Shown here: piece by piece, positions 1 to 9,059 of the stretch
Numbering within the stretch: the stretch's first letter is position 1
Layout of the letters: every line of letters starts with the position of its first letter
From: DATKNA01 sp963755755
Lineage (GTDB): Bacteria > Actinomycetota > Actinomycetes > Actinomycetales > Kineosporiaceae
Direction of reading: 5' to 3'
Assembly: GCA_963755755.1 (NCBI GenBank)
Contig: CAVWLJ010000012.1
Location: 310,001-374,000 of the forward strand
Length of the DNA: 64,000 nucleotides
Notes under the pieces: generated by a model
Told to the model about the DNA's origin: nothing
Seen by the model: the letters and a program-made list of their open reading frames with translations, nothing else
Databases searched by the model: none
Program-made: the position numbers and the translations under genes

Positions 1-2
1 GG

Positions 3-893
3 TCGCCCGGGCGTCGCCGACAGCGCCTCATCGAAATCGGCTTCCTGCTGCCCGCCGTGGCGTATCTGCTGCTGTTCTTCGGCTACCCGGTCGTGAAGAA
101 CGTGCTGATGGGCTTCCAGCACTACACGACGCGGACCTTCTACACCGGCGAGGCTCCGTGGGCCGGGTTCGGCAACTACAGCACCGTGATCCACTCGGCC
201 GTCTTCAGCAAGGCGATGCTCAACACGGGACTGTTCACGGTCGGGTCGATCCTCGGCCAGTTCGTCATCGGACTCGCCATCGCCGTCTACTTCTGGCGGC
301 ACTTCCCGCTGAGCGACGTGCTCCGGTCGCTGTTGCTCCTGCCCTGGCTGATCCCGCTGATCGTCTCCAGCTCCGTCTGGCGCTGGATCCTCGACCAGGA
401 CAACGGAGCGCTGAACCGGTTCCTCAACGACGTGCACCTCACCGGGTCGCGGCCCGGCTGGCTCACCAGCACGTCCCTCGCCCTCGTGGCGGTGATCGTG
501 GTGAACATCTGGATCGGGATCCCGTTCAACACCACGATCCTGTACGGCGGTCTGCAGGACATCCCGGAGGAGTTGTACGAGGCCGCCGCCCTCGACGGGG
601 CCACCGGCTGGCGAGCCTTTCGGTACGTGACCTGGCCGCTGCTCCGGCCGGTCGTCAACGTCGTGCTCGTGCTCGGCGTGGTCTACACGCTCAAGGTGCT
701 CGACATCATTCTCGGGCTCACCGGTGGCGGGCCGGCGAATGCGACCCAGACCCTCGCCACGCAGTCGTACCACCTGTCCTTCGTGGAGTTCGACTTCGGG
801 CAGGGCGCCGCCCTGAGCAACATCCTGATCGTGATCTCCCTGGCTTTCGCCCTGCTCTACCTGCGGCTCAACCGGCGAAACCTCGAGGAGTGA
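3..893 (+). CDS. Sugar ABC transporter permease, MalF type (5' end outside window)
   Basis: Inner-membrane permease subunit of a carbohydrate importer. The reading frame is open from base 3, before the GTG at 57, and the residues read there (RRQRLIEIGFLLPAVAYLL) are a typical start of the first membrane segment, so the gene begins upstream of the window. It has about six hydrophobic segments, and the EAA loop that contacts the ATPase is clear near the C-terminus (YEAAALDGATGWRAF, then the WPLLRP segment). It ends 9 nt before a second permease, so the two are one operon. Neither the substrate-binding protein nor the ATPase is in the window; the binding protein is probably just upstream. The neighbouring dehydrogenase and glycosidase suggest a di- or oligosaccharide substrate, which is inference. 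Confidence 0.93.
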   Translation, partial: SPGRRRQRLIEIGFLLPAVAYLLLFFGYPVVKNVLMGFQHYTTRTFYTGEAPWAGFGNYSTVIHSAVFSKAMLNTGLFTVGSILGQFVIGLAIAVYFWRHFPLSDVLRSLLLLPWLIPLIVSSSVWRWILDQDNGALNRFLNDVHLTGSRPGWLTSTSLALVAVIVVNIWIGIPFNTTILYGGLQDIPEELYEAAALDGATGWRAFRYVTWPLLRPVVNVVLVLGVVYTLKVLDIILGLTGGGPANATQTLATQSYHLSFVEFDFGQGAALSNILIVISLAFALLYLRLNRRNLEE

Positions 894-902
894 GGAGAAG
901 CC

Positions 903-1784
903 ATGACGATGCTCGCGACAACCGTCGACGCCTCGGACGCGCCGCCCCCGGCGAAGGACTGGCGCGGTGGGGGAGGCCGGCGCAGAGGCGGCTGGGGCCA
1001 CACGGTCGTCGGCGTCCTGATCCTGGGGGTGATGCTGTTCCCGGTCTACTGGATGCTCAACGTCTCGCTGCAGCCGAGCGGGTCCGCCGTCGGAACCCCC
1101 TGGCTGCCGCTGCACCTGAGCTTCGGCGGCTACGCCAAGGCCCTGCAGGACCAGAGCGGCCACCTCGCGACCAGCCTCGTGATCGCCACGGGCAGCGTGG
1201 TGCTCAGCCTGCTCGTGGCGGCTCCGGCCGCGTACGCGCTCTCCCTGTTCCGCATCCCGGGGGCCAACCTCGTGCTGCTCGTCATCCTCATCAGCCAGAT
1301 GGTCCCGGGCATCGTCGTGGCCAATGCGCTGTACAGCGCGTACAGCGACGTGGGGCTGCTGAACTCCATCGGCGGGCTGATCCTCGCCGACTCGACCGCG
1401 GGCATCCCGTTCGCGATCCTCATCCTGCGGGCGTTCATGTCGGCGATGCCCGCGCAGGTCGTCGAGGCGGCCTGGGTGGACGGCGCCGGGCCCCTCCGCA
1501 CGCTCGTCTCGGTCGTGCTCCCCATGTCCAGGAACGCCCTCGTGACCGCCGGCCTGTTCACGTTCCTGTTCACCTGGGGCGACTTCCTCTTCGCGCTCAC
1601 CCTGACGACGACCGAGGACGTCCGCCCGGTGACCCTGGGCCTGTACACGTACATCGGCGCCTACGTGAACGACTGGAGCTCGGTGATGGCGACGGCGGTC
1701 CTCGCCTCGCTGCCGGCCGTCGTGCTGCTGGTGGTGGCGCAGCGATACGTCGCCGCCGGGACGACCGCGGGTGCGGTCAAGTAG
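903..1784 (+). CDS. Carbohydrate ABC transporter permease, MalG type
   Basis: Second membrane subunit of the importer, 293 aa, with an N-terminal cytoplasmic extension of about 35 residues rich in Gly and Arg and then six hydrophobic segments. The EAA motif reads VEAAWVDGAGPLRTL, followed by the VLPMSRNAL segment. The ATG at 903 is preceded by a GAGGAG ribosome site that overlaps the end of the upstream permease gene. It pairs with the MalF-type protein to form the translocation pore. It is followed after 44 nt by the ThuA gene in the same direction. Confidence 0.93.
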   Translation: MTMLATTVDASDAPPPAKDWRGGGGRRRGGWGHTVVGVLILGVMLFPVYWMLNVSLQPSGSAVGTPWLPLHLSFGGYAKALQDQSGHLATSLVIATGSVVLSLLVAAPAAYALSLFRIPGANLVLLVILISQMVPGIVVANALYSAYSDVGLLNSIGGLILADSTAGIPFAILILRAFMSAMPAQVVEAAWVDGAGPLRTLVSVVLPMSRNALVTAGLFTFLFTWGDFLFALTLTTTEDVRPVTLGLYTYIGAYVNDWSSVMATAVLASLPAVVLLVVAQRYVAAGTTAGAVK

Positions 1785-1828
1785 GGACGTCTCCGCCCGA
1801 CCAGCTCCGGAAGAAAGGTGTGCCCTCC

Positions 1829-2651
1829 GTGACCCAGGAACCTGCCCGTTCCCTCGACGTCCTCGTCTGGGGCGAGAACCGCCACGAGAAGCTCGAGGAG
1901 CACGTGGCGAGGATCTATCCCGAGGGCATGCACACGACGATCGCCGAGGGCATCGTCGAGAACCTCGGCGACCGCTGTGCCGTCCGCACGGCGACCCTCG
2001 ACGACCCGGAGCACGGCCTTACCGGAGGAGGTGCTCGCGCGCACCGACGTCCTCGTGTGGTGGGGGCACGCCGCGCACGCCGAGGTCGCCGACGAGGTGG
2101 TCGAGCGCGTGCACCGGCACGTGCTCTCCGGCCTGGGCCTCGTCGTCCTGCACTCCGGGCACTGGTCGAAGATCTTCACGAAGCTCATGGGCACGACCTG
2201 CACCCTGCGCTGGCGCTCGGAGCACGACCGCGAGCTCATCTGGACCGTCGACCCGACCCACCCCATCGCGCGGGGGGTTCCGCACCCGATCGTCCTCGAC
2301 GAGGACGAGATGTACGGGGAGTTCTTCGACATCCCCACGCCCGACGAGCTGATCTTCCTGAGCACGTTCAGCGGGGGAGAGGTCTTCAGGAGCGGCTGCA
2401 CCTTCCGGCGGGGCCACGGCAAGATCTTCTACTTCCGTCCGGGGGACCAGGACTACCCGACCTACCACCACAAGGACGTCCGCCGGGTCATCGCCAACGG
2501 CGTCCAGTGGGCGCGGACGGACCTGCCGGAGCGCCGGCACCCGGAACTCTTGCGCTACGAGACGGGCGAGTTCTTCCAGGGGCACGGCTACCGCGGGGCG
2601 ATGGCCGACCACGACGGCGCGGACGTCGCCGCGCGGGGGGCGGCGCGATGA
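1829..2651 (+). pseudogene. ThuA-domain protein, interrupted by a one-base frameshift
   Basis: ThuA-like proteins have a glutamine-amidotransferase-like fold and accompany sugar dehydrogenases in trehalose and other disaccharide utilisation. The first part reads DVLVWGENRHEKLEEHV in one frame and the remainder (ARTDVLVWWGHAAHAEV, LHSGHWSKIF, GRGHGK-like GHGKIFYFRPGDQ, then YHHKDVRRVIANGVQW) in another. The family pattern resumes exactly if one G of the ACCGGAG at 2021-2027 is removed (HGL-T-EEVLARTD). I chose GTG 1829 because GAAAGG lies about 10 nt before it; GTG 1820 is too close. The stop overlaps the next start (ATGA). Both sides are well conserved, so the gene is probably functional in the organism and the break is a sequencing error. 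Confidence 0.85.
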
Positions 2652-3931
2652 CGTTCCGGCGGATCCCCGGCAGCGCGACGGATCCGCTCAGGGTGGTCGT
2701 CGCCGGCGCCGGCGGGATGGGACGCGCGTGGCTCGAAGCCATCCGCACGTCGCCGGACGTGGTCGTGGCCGGGCTCGCCGACGTCGACGTCGCGCGTGCG
2801 CGCCAGGTCGCGGACGAGCTCGCCGGCCTCGACGTCCCGGTGGCTGCGGACGCCGTCGAGCTGGCCCGGGCCGTCGGTGCGCAGGCGCTCGTCGACGTCA
2901 CCACGCCGGACGCGCACCACGCGGTCACGACCAGCGCACTGTTCGCCGGGTTCCCGGTGTTGGGCGAGAAGCCGGCCGCGGCGTCCCTGGCCGAGGCGCT
3001 GTCCCTGGCAGCCGCTGCGGAGGTCTCCGGCGAGCTGTTCATGGTGAGCCAGTCGCGGCGGTGGAACCCGCACGTCTTCGCCCTGCGTGACCTGGCCGCC
3101 TCGCTGGGCACGGTCGCCGTCGCCACGACGCAGTTCTTCCGGGCGGCCCACTTCCCGGGCTTCCGCGAGCAGATGGCCGACCCGTTGCTCGTCGACATGG
3201 CGATCCACCCGTTCGACACGGCGCGTTTCGTGCTGGCGTCGGAGCCGGTGAGCGTCTACTGCGAGGCGTTCAACCCGTCCTGGAGCTGGTTCGCCGGCTC
3301 GGCCGCGGCCAGCGCCGTCTTCACCTTCTCCAGCGGTGCCCGGTACGTGTACACGGGCAGCTGGTGTGCGCCCGGCGTCCAGACGTCCTGGAACGGCGAG
3401 TGGCGGATCAGCGCGCGCGAGGGGTCCCTGACGTGGGACGGGGAGAGCGCGCCCGTCCTGGACGGGCCATCTGCGACGTCCGCGCCCGGCCCGTCGGCAC
3501 CTCCCGCTGCTCCCGGGCAGGGGATCGTGTGGGCGCTGCACGAGTTCGTCGGCGCGCTGCGCACAGGCGCGGCGCCGATGGGGGAGGTGCACGAGAACGT
3601 CATGAGCCTGGCCATGGTCGAAGCGGCGGTGGCGTCGGCGGCGGCCGGGGCGTCGGTGCAGCTGGACGACGTCCTGGACGCCGCGCACGCCGAGGCCCTT
3701 CGCGACGAGCGGCGCGCCGACGTCCGCGAGACGCTCGAGAGCTGGCCCGGCGTCCGCGACGCGCTGGCGGCCGCGAGCTCCCGCGGCCGCCTGACCACGA
3801 GCGATCCGATACCGAAAGGGGCGGGACGATGTTCGAGGCGAGCGACGACGCGGTGGTGTGGCGCGGCGACGGGGAGACCCTGGAGGTCCGGGCGTGGGGC
3901 CCGGACAGCTTCCGGGTGCGGTCCAGGCTGA
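2648..3931 (+). CDS. Gfo/Idh/MocA family sugar dehydrogenase
   Basis: NAD(P)-dependent oxidoreductase. The N-terminal Rossmann motif is VVVAGAGGMGRAWLEAI (GxGxxG), followed by the conserved GEKPAA nicotinamide-side motif near residue 105 and the catalytic-region motif VDMAIHPFDTARF near residue 180. The start overlaps the ThuA stop by four bases, so translation is coupled. ThuB, the usual partner of ThuA, belongs to this family and oxidises disaccharides at C3. By analogy this enzyme may form a 3-keto sugar (inference). The frame runs 103 bp into the downstream GH31 gene and its last 30 or so residues are Arg/Gly-rich and look non-native. A one-base shift near 3780 would end it at the TGA at 3792, so the C-terminus is uncertain. 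Confidence 0.88.
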   Translation: MTFRRIPGSATDPLRVVVAGAGGMGRAWLEAIRTSPDVVVAGLADVDVARARQVADELAGLDVPVAADAVELARAVGAQALVDVTTPDAHHAVTTSALFAGFPVLGEKPAAASLAEALSLAAAAEVSGELFMVSQSRRWNPHVFALRDLAASLGTVAVATTQFFRAAHFPGFREQMADPLLVDMAIHPFDTARFVLASEPVSVYCEAFNPSWSWFAGSAAASAVFTFSSGARYVYTGSWCAPGVQTSWNGEWRISAREGSLTWDGESAPVLDGPSATSAPGPSAPPAAPGQGIVWALHEFVGALRTGAAPMGEVHENVMSLAMVEAAVASAAAGASVQLDDVLDAAHAEALRDERRADVRETLESWPGVRDALAAASSRGRLTTSDPIPKGAGRCSRRATTRWCGAATGRPWRSGRGARTASGCGPG

Positions 3932-5849
3932 TGGGCGAGCTGCTCGACACGGACTACGCCCTGCTGCCGCCGCAGCCGGCCGAGGTCGACGTCAAGCTCG
4001 ACGACGACGTTGCCGTCGTCCGCAACGGCCGGATCGAAGCCGTGCTGAGGTCGAGTCGCGCAGTCACCAACGCGACGGAGGCGTCGCCCGAGCCGCCCCG
4101 CTGCGAGGTCGAGTTCCGGACGTCCACGGGGCGGCCGCTGCTCAAGGAGCTGCCTCCCGGCGGCAGCCTCAAGCTGAGGGCTCGTCGCTTCGACGCCATC
4201 CCCGGCGGGGACCACCGCGTCACCGCGTCCTTCGAGTCCGACCCCGGGGAGAAGCTGTTCGGGATGGGCCAGTACCAGCAGCACCTGCTCGACCTCAAGG
4301 GGTCCACGTTCGAGCTCGCCCACCGGAACTCGCAGGCCAGCGTGCCTTCGTCCTCTCGAGCGCCGGCTACGGATTCTTCTGGCACGACCCGAGCATCGGC
4401 CGCGCCACCTTCGCCGTGAACCGCACCGAATGGCACGCCGAGTCGACCAAGCAGCTCGACTACTGGATCACCGCGGGCGACGACCCTGCGCAGATCGTCC
4501 GCGCCTACACCGCGGCGACCGGGCGGCCGCCGATGATGCCGGAACACGGACTCGGGTTCTGGCAGTGCAAGTTGCGCTACTGGAACGCCGAGCAGCTCCT
4601 CGACGTGGCACGTGAGCACATCAGTCGTGGGCTGCCGCTGGACGTGATCGTCTGCGATTTCTTCCACTGGCCGCACATGGGGGACTACCGCTTCGACGAG
4701 GAGTACTTCCCGGACCCGCGCGCGATGGTCGCGGAGCTGGAGTCGCTCGGTGTGGAGCTCATGGTCTCCGTGTGGCCGCAGGTGTCTCTCGCGTCGGAGA
4801 ACTACGCGGAGATGCGCGAGAACAACCTGCTGGTCCGGTCCGAGTCCGGTGTCGACGTCCAGATGCGCTTCCAGGAGCCGTCGGTGTTCTACGACGCCAC
4901 GAATCCCGCCGCCCGGCAGTACGTGTGGGAGAAGTGCCGGCAGAACTACTACGACCTCGGCATCCGCACGTTCTGGCTGGACGAGGCCGAACCCGAGTAC
5001 GAGACCTACGACTTCGGCCAGTACCGCTATCACCTCGGCCCGAACGTGCAGATCGGCAACCTCTACCCGCAGCTGTACGCGCGCGGCTTCTACGAGGGGC
5101 AGCTCGCGGCCGGGCAGCCCGACCCGGTGAACCTCGTCCGGTGCGCGTGGGCGGGCAGCCAGCGGTACGGCGCGCTGGTCTGGTCGGGCGACATCTCGTC
5201 GACGTGGGAGGACTTCCGGCGCCAGATCACCGCGGGCCTGCAGATGGGCATCGCCGGCATCCCTTGGTGGACGACGGACATCGGCGGCTTCTACGACGGT
5301 GACCCGGAGGACGAAGGCTTCCGCGAGCTGCTCGTGCGCTGGTTGCAATGGGGTGCCTTCTGCCCGGTGATGCGGCTGCACGGGTTCCGGCTGCCGGTGA
5401 CGCCGATCACGCATGCCGACGGAAGGCCCAACTGCCCGACCGGTGCCGACAACGAGGTGTGGAGCTACGGCGAGGACGTCTATCGCATCCTCGCGTCCTA
5501 CCTCCACCTCCGGGAGCGGATGCGGCCGTACGTGCGCGACGTGATGCGCCAGGCGCACGAGCACGGCGATCCGGTGATGCGGCCGATGTTCTACGGCTTC
5601 CCGGACGACGAGCGGGCGTGGACGCTGGGCGACCAGTATCTCTTCGGGCCCGATCTGCTGGTCGCGCCCGTCGTCGAACTCGGCGCGCGGTCCCGTCAGG
5701 TGTACCTGCCGGGGGGTGTCACGTGGACGGAGCTGCACACCGGGCGCAGCTTCGACGGCGGCCAGGACGTCACCGTGGACGCGCCGATGGCGGTCATCCC
5801 CGTCTTCGCCCGCAACGACAGCCTCCAGCAGCTCGTCGGCGCCATCTGA
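3829..5849 (+). pseudogene. Glycoside hydrolase family 31 (alpha-glucosidase/alpha-xylosidase-like), one-base frameshift
   Basis: A retaining alpha-glycosidase of about 673 aa once the frame is restored. The N-terminal galactose-mutarotase-like domain (residues about 1-170, FGMGQYQQHLLDLKG) is in one frame. The (beta/alpha)8 catalytic domain and C-terminal beta domain are in another (AGYGFFWHDPSIGRA onward). One base is missing in GTGCCTTCG at 4342-4350; inserting it gives ASVP-FVLSSAGYG. The catalytic nucleophile is the Asp of FWLDEAEPE (codon 4980-4982) and the acid/base is the Asp of WSGDISSTWEDF (codon about 5190). The ATG at 3829 follows AAAGGGGCGGG. No signal peptide is visible, so it probably cleaves an imported glycoside in the cytoplasm. 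The intact catalytic core argues for a sequencing error rather than decay. Confidence 0.88.
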
Positions 5850-5898
5850 GCCCGCTGACCTCGGGGGCCCGCGCCTCGCCCCTTACGCCTCGTCCCCG

Positions 5899-5958
5899 GC
5901 ATTACGCCGGTAACCCCCCGTTTCATGGCCCCCAAAAGCCGGGTTACCTGGGTAATGC
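5899..5958. terminator. Inverted repeat between convergent genes, probable bidirectional terminator
   Basis: Arms of 18 nt at 5899-5916 (GCATTACGCCGGTAACCC) and 5941-5958 match at 16 of 18 positions and flank a 24-nt loop. It sits between the GH31 gene and the convergent flavoprotein gene, where a two-way terminator is expected. There is no T-tract, so it could also be a protein-binding site. Confidence 0.5.
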
Positions 5959-6057
5959 AGGACGACGGGAGTACGCGCCGCCGCCGTCACGTCGTCGACC
6001 TCCGACACGAGCGCCATCGTCGTGCACTGCCCGCGCGATGGCGCGCAACGGACGCCG

Positions 6058-7125
6058 TCAGGAGGCGCGGCGCTCGTCCGTGTCCGATGCGGCCAGAAGG
6101 GTCGCGATCTGCCTCGCGGCGACGAGGCCGGCCCGGTTGGCGCCGATGGTGCTCGCGGACGGGCCGTACCCGACGAGGTGGAGGCGCGGCTCGTCGACGA
6201 CGCGGGTGCCGTCCATCCGGATGCCGCCGCCGGGCGCGCGCAGGTGCAGCGGTGCGAGGTGGGCGAGCGAGGCGCGGAAGCCGGTGCACCAGAGGAGAAC
6301 GTCGACGTCGAGGCTGGTGCCGTCTGCCCAGACGACGCCCGTCGGCGTGATCCGGGTGAACATCGGACGGCGCTCGAGCAGACCGGCGTCCCGGGCGGCC
6401 CGGACGGCCGGCGTCAGGCCGAGACCGGTCACGCTGACCACACTCGCGGGCGGCAGCCCCGCGCGGACCCGCTCCTCGACCAGGGCGACGGCAGCACGCC
6501 CGGTGTCCTCCGTGAAGTCCTCGCGCCAGACCGGCGGACGGCGCGTCACCCACGTCGTCCGCGCGACGCCGGCGATCTCGGCGAGGAGCTGGACGGCGGA
6601 CGCGCCACCGCCGACGACGAGCACGCGCAGGCCGGCGAACTCGGACGCCGAGCGGTAGTCGGCCGTGTGCAGCTGGCGGCCGGCGAAGGTCTCGATGCCG
6701 GGGTAGTGCGGCACGAAGGGGGAGCGCCACGTGCCGGTCGCGTTGACGACGGCGCGCGCGGCCCACGCCTGCTCGCCGGCGGCGACGAGGAGGCGGTCGT
6801 CGGCGCGACGGACCGCCGTCACCTGCACCGGACGGCGGACGGGCAGCTCGAACGCCTTCTCGTAAGCGGCGAAGTACTCGCCCATCAGCTCGGACGCCGG
6901 GCGCGCGGAGTCGGCGTCCGGCACGTCGAGGCCGGGCAGCGGATGGATCCGATGGGTGGTGCCGACTCGCAGCGAGGGCCAGCGATGCTGCCAGGCACCG
7001 CCGGGTCGGCTCTCAGCGTCGAGGACGACGAAGGGCGCGACGCCGCGGCGCTGCAGCCAGTACGCCGTCGAGAGACCGGCCTGCCCGGCGCCGATGACGG
7101 CGACGTCCACCCGCTCGATCTCCAC
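6058..7125 (-). CDS. FAD-dependent NAD(P)-binding monooxygenase-like flavoprotein
   Basis: A 355-aa single-chain flavoprotein of the FMO/CzcO type. The FAD-binding motif is at the N-terminus (VAVIGAGQAGLSTAYWL), the NATGTW turn is near residue 130, and the NADPH-binding motif VLVVGGGASAVQLL is near residue 170. The C-terminal LWCTGFRASLAHL matches the family ATG-like motif. It starts at a GTG (7125). It is transcribed alone, convergent with the GH31 gene. It may be a monooxygenase or a thioredoxin-reductase-like oxidoreductase, and the substrate cannot be read from the sequence. Confidence 0.85.
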   Translation of the reverse strand: MEIERVDVAVIGAGQAGLSTAYWLQRRGVAPFVVLDAESRPGGAWQHRWPSLRVGTTHRIHPLPGLDVPDADSARPASELMGEYFAAYEKAFELPVRRPVQVTAVRRADDRLLVAAGEQAWAARAVVNATGTWRSPFVPHYPGIETFAGRQLHTADYRSASEFAGLRVLVVGGGASAVQLLAEIAGVARTTWVTRRPPVWREDFTEDTGRAAVALVEERVRAGLPPASVVSVTGLGLTPAVRAARDAGLLERRPMFTRITPTGVVWADGTSLDVDVLLWCTGFRASLAHLAPLHLRAPGGGIRMDGTRVVDEPRLHLVGYGPSASTIGANRAGLVAARQIATLLAASDTDERRAS

Positions 7126-7215
7126 GATTGCCTGAACAGCGTCGCGGCGTACGCGCTTCCCGTCGACTCGTCGTGCTCCACGGGGCGGAGGGTGGAGCCG
7201 GCTGCGCTCGAGCCG

Positions 7216-7636
7216 TCACCTCTCGGTGATCTCGCCGAGAACCGGCTTGATGTCGATCACCGGCGTCCCGTCGATGGCCTCGAGGGCGTCGACCTCGATC
7301 CGGCCGGGCGCCACCTGTCGAACCGTCACCGTGTGCAGGCCGATCGGATTGGGGCGGTCGGGTGACCGGGTGCTGAAGACCCCGGTCGAGGGGCGCTCGC
7401 GATCTCCGCGCGGATGCACCCGCAGCACGTCGCGCTGCGGCGGCGTGGAGCCAGGTCAGGACGACGAGCCGGTCGCCGGGGACGATGTCGGCGGCGGCCG
7501 TCTGCACGGCCGGATCGAGCACGATCGTCGCGGCTGGAGCACCCTCGTCCGGCTGGCGAGGAGCATCACCCGGCTCCTTGAGCGGTGACGCCACGTGCCC
7601 GATCGGCGTGAACCTGAAGCCCTCGTCTACAGCCAT
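7216..7636 (-). pseudogene. TsaA/TrmO-like domain protein (SAM-dependent, tRNA m6t6A-type), one-base frameshift
   Basis: The N-terminal half reads MAVDEGFRFTPIGHVASPL and VVLTWLHAA in one frame. The family signature half reads VLRVHPRGD, FSTRSPDRPNPIGLHTV and ALEAIDGTPVIDIKPV in another. Removing one base from the GCCGCCGCAGCGC run around 7437-7446 (minus-strand sense) restores LHAAQRDVLRVHP. RxDxPNPIGLH is the diagnostic motif of the TsaA/TrmO family, whose characterised members methylate N6 of t6A37 in tRNA. Actinobacterial members are short and may have other substrates. ATG 7636 follows GGAAGGAC. Confidence 0.85.
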
Positions 7637-7836
7637 CGGCGCGTCCTTCCTTACTAGGGGCGCGGGGTCTCGCCGCGTCTGTGGCGGTGAGGGCAGGACC
7701 ATAGCGGCCTGGCACCCACCCGGACTCCGGAGTCCTGGCTGCCGTGCCGGAGCTCGGCAGGGAAACCTCCGGCCAACGGTGGCCGACGCCGGATTCGTGC
7801 TCCCCACGTGGAGTTCGGGACCCTTAAAGTGACGAT
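7637..7836. promoter_or_regulatory. Divergent intergenic region
   Basis: This spacer separates the TsaA-like gene (minus) from the DUF6247 gene (plus). The plus-strand gene has a TAAAGT box six bases before its GTG, which fits a leaderless transcript, and no Shine-Dalgarno sequence is visible there. Nothing else stands out. Confidence 0.35.
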
Positions 7837-8139
7837 GTGACCGCTGATCCGCTCCCTGCGCTGACCGCACCGGCCGCTCCTGCAGCGATCCGAGCGGAGC
7901 TGCTGGCGGAGGAGATCGGTGACTTCGACCGTGAGTATCGGCAGGCCATGGCGGACGCCACCGAGGGCCTGGACCTGACGCCGGTGCTCGACACGCTGGA
8001 GCGCTGGCGACGTATCGCGGTGTCCTCGCGGAACCCCGGAGCCCATCGAAGGATGTTGGCAGCGGCCGACCGGCTGCGTCGGGGCGAACCGGTTCCCACT
8101 GAGTCGTGGGAGGAGACGCGCCGGCGCCTCGGGCTTTGA
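7837..8139 (+). CDS. DUF6247 family protein, antitoxin-like partner
   Basis: A 100-aa soluble protein with the pattern I recognise as DUF6247: a Pro/Ala-rich start, IRAELLAEEIGDFDREYR, a central DATEGLDLTPVLDTLERW, then HRRMLAAADRLRRGE. In other actinobacteria the family lies directly before a small RelE/ParE-like gene, and the same holds here with one base between the genes. The probable role is antitoxin or regulator of the downstream protein. That is context-based inference, since I know of no characterised member. The GTG start has no ribosome site but has a close -10 box. Confidence 0.72.
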   Translation: MTADPLPALTAPAAPAAIRAELLAEEIGDFDREYRQAMADATEGLDLTPVLDTLERWRRIAVSSRNPGAHRRMLAAADRLRRGEPVPTESWEETRRRLGL

Positions 8140-8140
8140 C

Positions 8141-8419
8141 GTGTACGCCGTCGAGACCGATCACGATGCGATTCCGGACATCGCGGCCCTGCCGGTTGTC
8201 GCCTTCGAACCGTACGCAGAGGTCGTCGCCCTCCTGGAGCTCGCTCCGTGGAGCGGAGCTGCGTACAACCGCAATCATCCGGACGCAGCAATGCGGACGC
8301 TGGTGTTCGGATCGGCCGGCGAAGGCCTGGTCGTCTACCTCGTCCTCGAGGACCAGCGGCGCGTCGTCGTCCTCCGAGTGCTTTGGATCCCGGAAGTCCG
8401 GGGATCCGAACTGACGTGA
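8141..8419 (+). CDS. Small RelE/ParE-like protein paired with DUF6247
   Basis: This 92-aa protein begins VYAVETDHDAIPDIAALP and ends VVYLVLEDQRRVVVLRVLW. The alternating strands, the helical pair near the N-terminus and the basic DQRRV strand near the C-terminus match the compact RelE/ParE toxin fold. The central WSGAAYNRNHPDAAMRTLVFG is shared with the actinobacterial proteins that follow DUF6247. It starts one base after the stop of its partner, so the two are translationally coupled. Whether it is an active mRNA interferase cannot be judged from sequence alone. Confidence 0.6.
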   Translation: MYAVETDHDAIPDIAALPVVAFEPYAEVVALLELAPWSGAAYNRNHPDAAMRTLVFGSAGEGLVVYLVLEDQRRVVVLRVLWIPEVRGSELT

Positions 8420-8480
8420 GTGACCACCGGTTCCCGCGCACGTTCCGCGGCGAGCGAGCGGAAAGGGGGATCTCTGACCG

Positions 8481-9032
8481 ATGGCCCCAGACGTGGACGA
8501 TCCCGAGCAGGTCCTACTGACCGTCGAGGACCTTCGCGAGGTGACCCGGTATTCGGCCGAGAGCGCGCAGACGGTGCTGGAGATCTTCGAGCGAGCACAC
8601 CCGACCGATCCCCGCCCACGCGACGCCATCGACACCGCCTGGGCGTTCGCGCGCGGCGGCCGGCGCGGCAAGGCACTCCGGGACGCCGCGTGGGCGGCGC
8701 AGAGAGCCGCCCACGACGCCGCCACCCCGGCCGCAGCCGACGCGGCGCGCGCGGCGATGGCTGCGGCAGGCGCCGCCTATCTGCATCCGCTCGCCGACCC
8801 CCACCAGGTCAAGCACATCCTTGCTGCGGCGGCCTACGCCGCGCGGGCGGCCGAGCTCGACGCCGGCGGTGACCCCGCGGTCGGCGCCCGGCACGTCGAG
8901 CAGGCGCGCCGTCGCGCGACACACGCCGTCGTCGAGGTGCTCCGTCGCTATCCCGCGGCCCCTCCCGGCGGAGCGCGCGTCGGCGAGCTGGTTCGCGCTC
9001 TGGACGTGGCGCTGCGGAGCGGCCCCTCCTGA
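8481..9032 (+). CDS. Imm-5-like putative immunity protein
   Basis: A 183-aa Ala-rich helical protein. The central section, DPRPRDAIDTAWAFARGG, KALRDAAWAAQRAAHDA and YLHPLADPHQVKHILAAAA, matches proteins annotated as putative immunity proteins of the Imm-5-like family in actinobacteria. The ATG at 8481 follows GAAAGGGGG. No toxin gene is adjacent. The nearest small toxin-like gene is the RelE-like gene 60 bp upstream, and a functional link is only a guess. Members are often solitary, so a role in bacterial competition is not established here. Confidence 0.65.
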   Translation: MAPDVDDPEQVLLTVEDLREVTRYSAESAQTVLEIFERAHPTDPRPRDAIDTAWAFARGGRRGKALRDAAWAAQRAAHDAATPAAADAARAAMAAAGAAYLHPLADPHQVKHILAAAAYAARAAELDAGGDPAVGARHVEQARRRATHAVVEVLRRYPAAPPGGARVGELVRALDVALRSGPS

Positions 9033-9059
9033 CCCCGTCCAGGGAGGTAGGGCACGCGT

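Noticed and set aside
158..3931. Single 1257-residue open frame across the sugar operon
   Set aside because: Only its last third matches a real protein (the Gfo/Idh dehydrogenase). The first part is an Arg/Pro-rich shadow of the permease genes and a small part of the ThuA gene; the continuous frame is a high-GC artefact.
3954..5738. 594-residue minus-strand frame across the GH31 gene
   Set aside because: Arg/His/Val-rich shadow sequence opposite a well conserved glycosidase.
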